Shown: in pieces, positions 60,911-64,000 of the stretch | Position numbering within the stretch: the first letter of the stretch is position 1 | Layout: each line of letters starts with the position of its first letter | Assembly (NCBI GenBank): GCA_017621475.1 | Contig: JAGATA010000003.1 | Location: forward strand, 1 to 64,000 | Direction: 5' to 3' | Source: Clostridia bacterium | Lineage (GTDB): Bacteria; Bacillota; Clostridia; Oscillospirales; CAG-272 | Length of the DNA stretch: 64,000 nucleotides | Program-made: the position numbers and the translations under genes | Notes under the pieces: model-generated | Database searches by the model: none | Told to the model about the DNA's origin: nothing | What the model saw: only the letters and a program-made list of their open reading frames with translations

Positions 60911-61711
60911 ATGTCATTTTTGGAAGTTAAAAATATAACTAAAAAATTCGACAAGACCGACGTACTCAAGGGCGTTGATCTCTCTCTTGAAAAAGGTCAA
61001 GTCCTTTCCATAATCGGTTCTTCGGGAAGCGGAAAGACAACGCTTTTGCGTTGCCTTAATTTCCTTGAAACTCCCGATACGGGTGAAATTTTCGTGGATG
61101 GAGAATGTATTTTCGATTCTTCGGATACCGCAAAGAGATCCTTCAAAGAAATCCGTGAAAAAAGACTCAGCTTTGGACTTGTATTCCAATCCTTCAATCT
61201 TTTTCCGCAGTACACGGTAAAGAAAAATCTGGTTCTCGCACCCCAACTCCGTGCGAAAGAAGACGTAAAGGCAAACAAGCTCGGCAAAGCCGTGCTTAAA
61301 GAAAAATATGAAGAGATCGATAAAAAGGCAGATGAGATACTTGCTTCTGTCGGTCTTTCCGAAAAGAAGGATTTTTATCCTTGCCAGCTTTCGGGCGGTC
61401 AGCAGCAGAGAGTTTCCATTGCCCGTGCACTTATGCTCGATCCCGATATTCTTTTCTTTGATGAACCGACGAGCGCTCTCGACCCCGAAATCACAGGTGA
61501 AGTTCTTAAAGTTATAAAAGGGCTTGCGGCGCACAATATGACGATGATAATCGTTACGCACGAAATGAATTTCGCGCATGAGGTTTCGGATAAGATCATA
61601 TTTATGGACGAAGGAATTGTTGCTGTGGAAGGCACGCCCGATGAAATTTTTGAAAGCAAAAACGAAAGACTTCATCATTTTCTTTCCGCATTTGGCAATA
61701 CTAATACTTGA
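60911..61711 (+). CDS. Amino acid ABC transporter ATPase
   Basis: 266 residues. Walker A is [17 protein letters not shown], the signature [15 protein letters not shown], and Walker [16 protein letters not shown]-loop [13 protein letters not shown]. It is GlnQ-like but about 25 residues longer than usual. The extra residues ([20 protein letters not shown]) lie between the Q-loop and the signature, in the helical subdomain. AGGAGGGG precedes ATG 60911. Last gene of the three-gene operon, ending in a terminator. Confidence 0.95.
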   Translation: MSFLEVKNITKKFDKTDVLKGVDLSLEKGQVLSIIGSSGSGKTTLLRCLNFLETPDTGEIFVDGECIFDSSDTAKRSFKEIREKRLSFGLVFQSFNLFPQYTVKKNLVLAPQLRAKEDVKANKLGKAVLKEKYEEIDKKADEILASVGLSEKKDFYPCQLSGGQQQRVSIARALMLDPDILFFDEPTSALDPEITGEVLKVIKGLAAHNMTMIIVTHEMNFAHEVSDKIIFMDEGIVAVEGTPDEIFESKNERLHHFLSAFGNTNT

Positions 61712-61717
61712 AAAAAA

Positions 61718-61746
61718 TAAAGCACTTTTTTAAAAAGTGCTTTTTC
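61718..61746 (+). terminator. Terminator of the amino acid ABC operon
   Basis: AAAGCACTTT / AAGTGCTTTTT hairpin with A/T-rich loop, then TTTTT. Confidence 0.75.
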
Positions 61747-61756
61747 GTTTTTTGTC

Positions 61757-61784
61757 TTGACATATATTTTGATATAGATATAAT
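61757..61784 (+). promoter_or_regulatory. Promoter of the DUF212 gene
   Basis: TTGACA (61757-61762), 16-base spacer, TATAAT (61779-61784). Confidence 0.75.
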
Positions 61785-61843
61785 TATAGTATAGTTTTTT
61801 TATTATAATACGGAAAATATTATTACTTAAAAGGATATTAAAT

Positions 61844-62305
61844 ATGAATTGGTTATACGATTTGTTTACAAATCCTTATTTGATAACAGCTATTTCTTCG
61901 TGGGCTGTGGCACAGGTCATAAAAGCTATAATACATGCCATAGTGAACAAAAAGTTTGATATACACCGTCTTTTCGGAGATGGCGGTATGCCCAGCGGAC
62001 ATTCTGCAACGGTAACGTCGCTTGCGATAATAACGGGTCTTATCAATGGGTTCGGAAGCGCCGTGTTTGCAGTTGCAATGATTTTGGCGGTTGTTGTTTG
62101 CCACGATGCGATGGGTGTTCGCCAGGAGACGGGTAAACAAGCCGCTGTACTCAACGAGCTTATTGAGCTTTTCAGCTTGCCGCTGGATTCAGAACTGCGC
62201 GAAATAAAGCTTAAAGAATTTGTTGGTCATACCCCTGTACAGGTGTTGGCAGGCATATTTGTCGGCGTTGTAAACGCGATAGTTATGTATTATACATTTA
62301 CTTGA
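61844..62305 (+). CDS. Divergent PAP2-family membrane protein (DUF212)
   Basis: 153 residues with four hydrophobic segments. DGGMPSGHSATVTSLA at about 46-61 is the central part of the PAP2 phosphatase signature (PSGH), and HDAMGVRQETGKQA near 87-100 is the family's second motif. DUF212 proteins are thought to be relatives of acid phosphatases acting on lipid phosphates, but the activity is not proven. AAGGAT precedes ATG 61844. It has its own promoter and terminator. Confidence 0.9.
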   Translation: MNWLYDLFTNPYLITAISSWAVAQVIKAIIHAIVNKKFDIHRLFGDGGMPSGHSATVTSLAIITGLINGFGSAVFAVAMILAVVVCHDAMGVRQETGKQAAVLNELIELFSLPLDSELREIKLKEFVGHTPVQVLAGIFVGVVNAIVMYYTFT

Positions 62306-62336
62306 AAAAAGCGGCTTTACAAGAAGTTGCTTTTTT
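62305..62336 (+). terminator. Terminator after the DUF212 gene
   Basis: AAAAAAGCGGCTT / AAGTTGCTTTTTT with two G-T wobbles and a six-base loop; the T run is part of the stem. Confidence 0.65.
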
Positions 62337-62409
62337 AAAAATATTAAGTAAATTTACATATAATTTAAAAAAATTACATTAAAACTTAATTATTGCTAAA
62401 TAAATATTG

Positions 62410-62418
62410 TGATATAAT
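62410..62418 (+). promoter_or_regulatory. Extended -10 promoter of the glycosyltransferase gene
   Basis: TGATATAAT; no good -35 at the normal distance. Confidence 0.5.
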
Positions 62419-62498
62419 ATAGCTAAAGTTAATAAAAATTATAATCCGGGAACTTTGGCAAATAATGATATTATTTTGCATTGGAGAATTTGATTGCT

Positions 62499-63665
62499 AT
62501 GAAAATATTGATAACGACGGATCTTTTTACAACTGAAACAAACGGTGTTGTAACATCGGTTAAAAATCTGTATGAAGCAATGAAGGCGCGCGGTCACGAT
62601 GTTCGCATACTTACGATATCTGAAAATACGCACAGCCGCAATGAAGGGGATATTTACTATATCCGTTCCGTATCTCTGGAGGCGGTTTATCCAAATGTGC
62701 GTATGCCTATGTCTTACCATCACAGGCTTATAAAAGAACTTATCGATTGGTGCCCCGATGTTATTCACAGCCAGTGCGAACTATTTAGCTTCAGGTTTGC
62801 AATGTATGTTTCCAAAATTACGGGAGCTCCTATTGTACATACTTATCACACAATGTATGAACAATATGTGACATACGTTATTCCTGCCGAAAAACTTGGA
62901 AAATTTATTGTTAAAATTATGTCGCGCAGTACACTTAATAAGGTTGAACATGTCGTTGTTCCAACCGAAAAGGTGGAAGAAGTTCTCTTGAATTACGGCA
63001 TCGAGAGAAACATCTCCGTTGTTCCCAGCGGCATAAGCCTTGAGCAACATAAAAAAAGAATTTCAAAAGAGGATAGAGATGCAAAGAGGGCGGAACTGGG
63101 CATAGCGCAGGATAGTATAGTGCTTGTAAACCTGGGCCGACTTGGGGAAGAGAAGAATATACATGAGCTTTTGCGCTATTTTGCAAGAGCATTGAAGGAA
63201 AATGAAAATCTTACTTTTCTTATTGTAGGTGATGGCCCTGCGCGCTCCTCGCTTGAAAAGCTATGTGTAGAACTTGAAATAGATAAAAAAGTTGTCTTTA
63301 CCGGAATGGTGGAGCCTTTAAAGGTTTATGAATATTATCAGACGGGTGATATTTTTGTGAGCGCCTCTACAAGCGAAACGCAGGGGCTTACATACATAGA
63401 AGCTGCCGCCAACGGACTTCCTCTGCTTTGCAGAAAAGATCCTTGCCTTGAGGGGGTTATAAAAAATTCCGAAAATGGGTTTGAGTATGTAGATGAAGAT
63501 GAGTTTATTTCCGCGCTTCGTTTTATGGCTTCAAACGAAAAATGGCGCAAATGCGCTTCTCTTGAAAGCGAGAAAATAGCGAGAGCTTTCGGCAAAGAAG
63601 CCTTTGCCGAAGCAATAGAAAAAATTTATATTTCTGTTTTGCAAAAAGATCATATTGGAGGTTAA
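62499..63665 (+). CDS. GT4-family glycosyltransferase
   Basis: 388 residues from ATG 62499; weak in-frame TTG starts lie upstream at 62481 and 62490. GT-B fold: KILITTDLFTTETNGVVTSVKNL at the N terminus is typical of enzymes making glycolipids such as diacylglycerol glucosyltransferase, with HTYHTMYEQYV in the acceptor part. In the donor domain NLGRLGEEKNIHELLRYFARA, then FVSASTSETQGLTYIEAAANGLP holds the E-x7-E motif. It probably adds a sugar from a nucleotide donor to a membrane lipid. It is followed three bases later by a membrane protein gene. Confidence 0.85.
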   Translation: MKILITTDLFTTETNGVVTSVKNLYEAMKARGHDVRILTISENTHSRNEGDIYYIRSVSLEAVYPNVRMPMSYHHRLIKELIDWCPDVIHSQCELFSFRFAMYVSKITGAPIVHTYHTMYEQYVTYVIPAEKLGKFIVKIMSRSTLNKVEHVVVPTEKVEEVLLNYGIERNISVVPSGISLEQHKKRISKEDRDAKRAELGIAQDSIVLVNLGRLGEEKNIHELLRYFARALKENENLTFLIVGDGPARSSLEKLCVELEIDKKVVFTGMVEPLKVYEYYQTGDIFVSASTSETQGLTYIEAAANGLPLLCRKDPCLEGVIKNSENGFEYVDEDEFISALRFMASNEKWRKCASLESEKIARAFGKEAFAEAIEKIYISVLQKDHIGG

Positions 63666-63668
63666 TAT

Positions 63669-64000
63669 TTGAACATAAAATCAAAATTAAGAGAGTATAA
63701 TGTTTCATACAATTCGATGTTTTGCATTTTTATGATAGGAAGCATTCTTGGCTTTATACTTGAAGGTATTTGGCATATTATAAGAAAGGGAAGTTGGGAA
63801 AGCCATTCCGCAACGGTTTGGGGACCTTTTTGTATTATTTACGGAATTGCGGCTGCTGTTCTGTATGTGGGAGCAATATTTTTGAAGGATAAAAACATCT
63901 TGCTTCAATTCGCGGTATGCGCTTTTGCCGGGTCTTTTATAGAATATTTTTCAAGCCTTTTTCAAGAATTCTGTTTTGGCTCTGTTTCTTGGAATTACAG
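63669..64000 (+). CDS. CmpB-like putative ABC permease (PF06541), truncated by window end
   Basis: A TTG start at 63669 lies seven bases after GGAGG and opens a frame that runs to the window end without stop (110 codons). The product begins MNIKSKLREYNVSYN, then a helix with SILGFILEGIWHIIRKG, WGPFCIIYGIAA and FIEYFSSLFQEFCFG. These follow the pattern of the putative ABC transporter permease family PF06541 (GxxxGWxxE, GPxxPIYG, EYxxG). Coupled to the glycosyltransferase gene. Function unknown. Confidence 0.75.
   Translation, partial: MNIKSKLREYNVSYNSMFCIFMIGSILGFILEGIWHIIRKGSWESHSATVWGPFCIIYGIAAAVLYVGAIFLKDKNILLQFAVCAFAGSFIEYFSSLFQEFCFGSVSWNY

Overview
The window reads as chromosomal DNA of an uncultured, probably gut-associated member of the Clostridia (Bacillota). 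The grounds are strong AGGAGG-type ribosome binding sites, TTGACA/TATAAT promoters, intrinsic terminators, a ClpE-like unfoldase, an ECF transporter core, NrdR, DUF5711 and DUF6514 families, and the short hairpin-rich dispersed repeats (CCTTCCCC/GGGGAAGG type) common in such genomes. The genus cannot be fixed from the sequence. No rRNA, tRNA, CRISPR array, phage or transposase gene was seen.

Layout. 0-0.45 kb holds two dispersed repeats. 0.45-3.5 kb is a large GH106-like glycoside hydrolase (minus). 3.8-7.7 kb (plus) has a membrane-anchored protein with a ribosomal uL15-like domain, then two tandem SGNH hydrolases, a GreA/GreB-like factor and an sce7726-type PD-(D/E)XK protein. 7.8-10.4 kb is a BlaI-type repressor with its own dyad operator, an M56 membrane metallopeptidase and a 17-codon ORF. 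10.4-12.3 kb (minus) is gpsA plus a membrane metallophosphoesterase.

12.5-23.6 kb (minus) is a purine operon: promoter, ZTP (pfl) riboswitch with terminator, then purE-purM-purN-IMP cyclohydrolase (PurO type)-AICAR transformylase-purD-purL-fhs. The enzymes that consume 10-formyl-tetrahydrofolate (purN, AICAR transformylase) and the enzyme that makes it (fhs) sit behind one sensor of ZMP/ZTP, the metabolite that builds up when this folate runs short. purF, purC, purK and purB are not here.

24.8-29.6 kb (minus) is a sugar-use locus: an MFS transporter, a GH94-like phosphorylase and a YhcH/NanQ-family protein. 29.8-32.0 kb (plus) is a zinc or metal module: a CobW-type GTPase with a Cys/His-rich repeat, followed by a second, degenerate GTPase joined to a YcgQ/DUF1980-like domain. 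32-39 kb (minus) carries an acetylxylan-esterase-family protein, a cyclophilin lipoprotein coupled to an M6-family protease without signal peptide, and an asymmetric heterodimeric ABC exporter. 39.2-41.2 kb (plus) is a Fur-family regulator with a dyad on its promoter, and ZnuC/ZnuB-like transporter parts without a binding protein. 41.3-44.7 kb has a DUF4380-like protein, nrdR, a DUF6514 protein, a small membrane protein and dusB.

44.9-56.8 kb (plus) is one long, tightly packed gene string: nadB-nadC-prephenate-dehydratase-like protein-ruvC-ruvA-ruvB-methyltransferase-ecfA1-ecfA2-ecfT-truA-DUF5711-cvpA, followed by a ClpE-like ATPase. 59.4-61.7 kb is a polar amino acid ABC transporter under a promoter with a 22-bp perfect palindrome. 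The window ends with a DUF212 membrane protein, a GT4 glycosyltransferase and a truncated CmpB-type membrane protein.

The most unusual items are the GTPase-YcgQ-like fusion beside the Cys/His-repeat GTPase, the membrane-tethered uL15-like protein, the degenerate prephenate-dehydratase-like gene between nadC and ruvC, and the 17-codon ORF. The ZTP-riboswitch purine operon is the best supported regulatory system.
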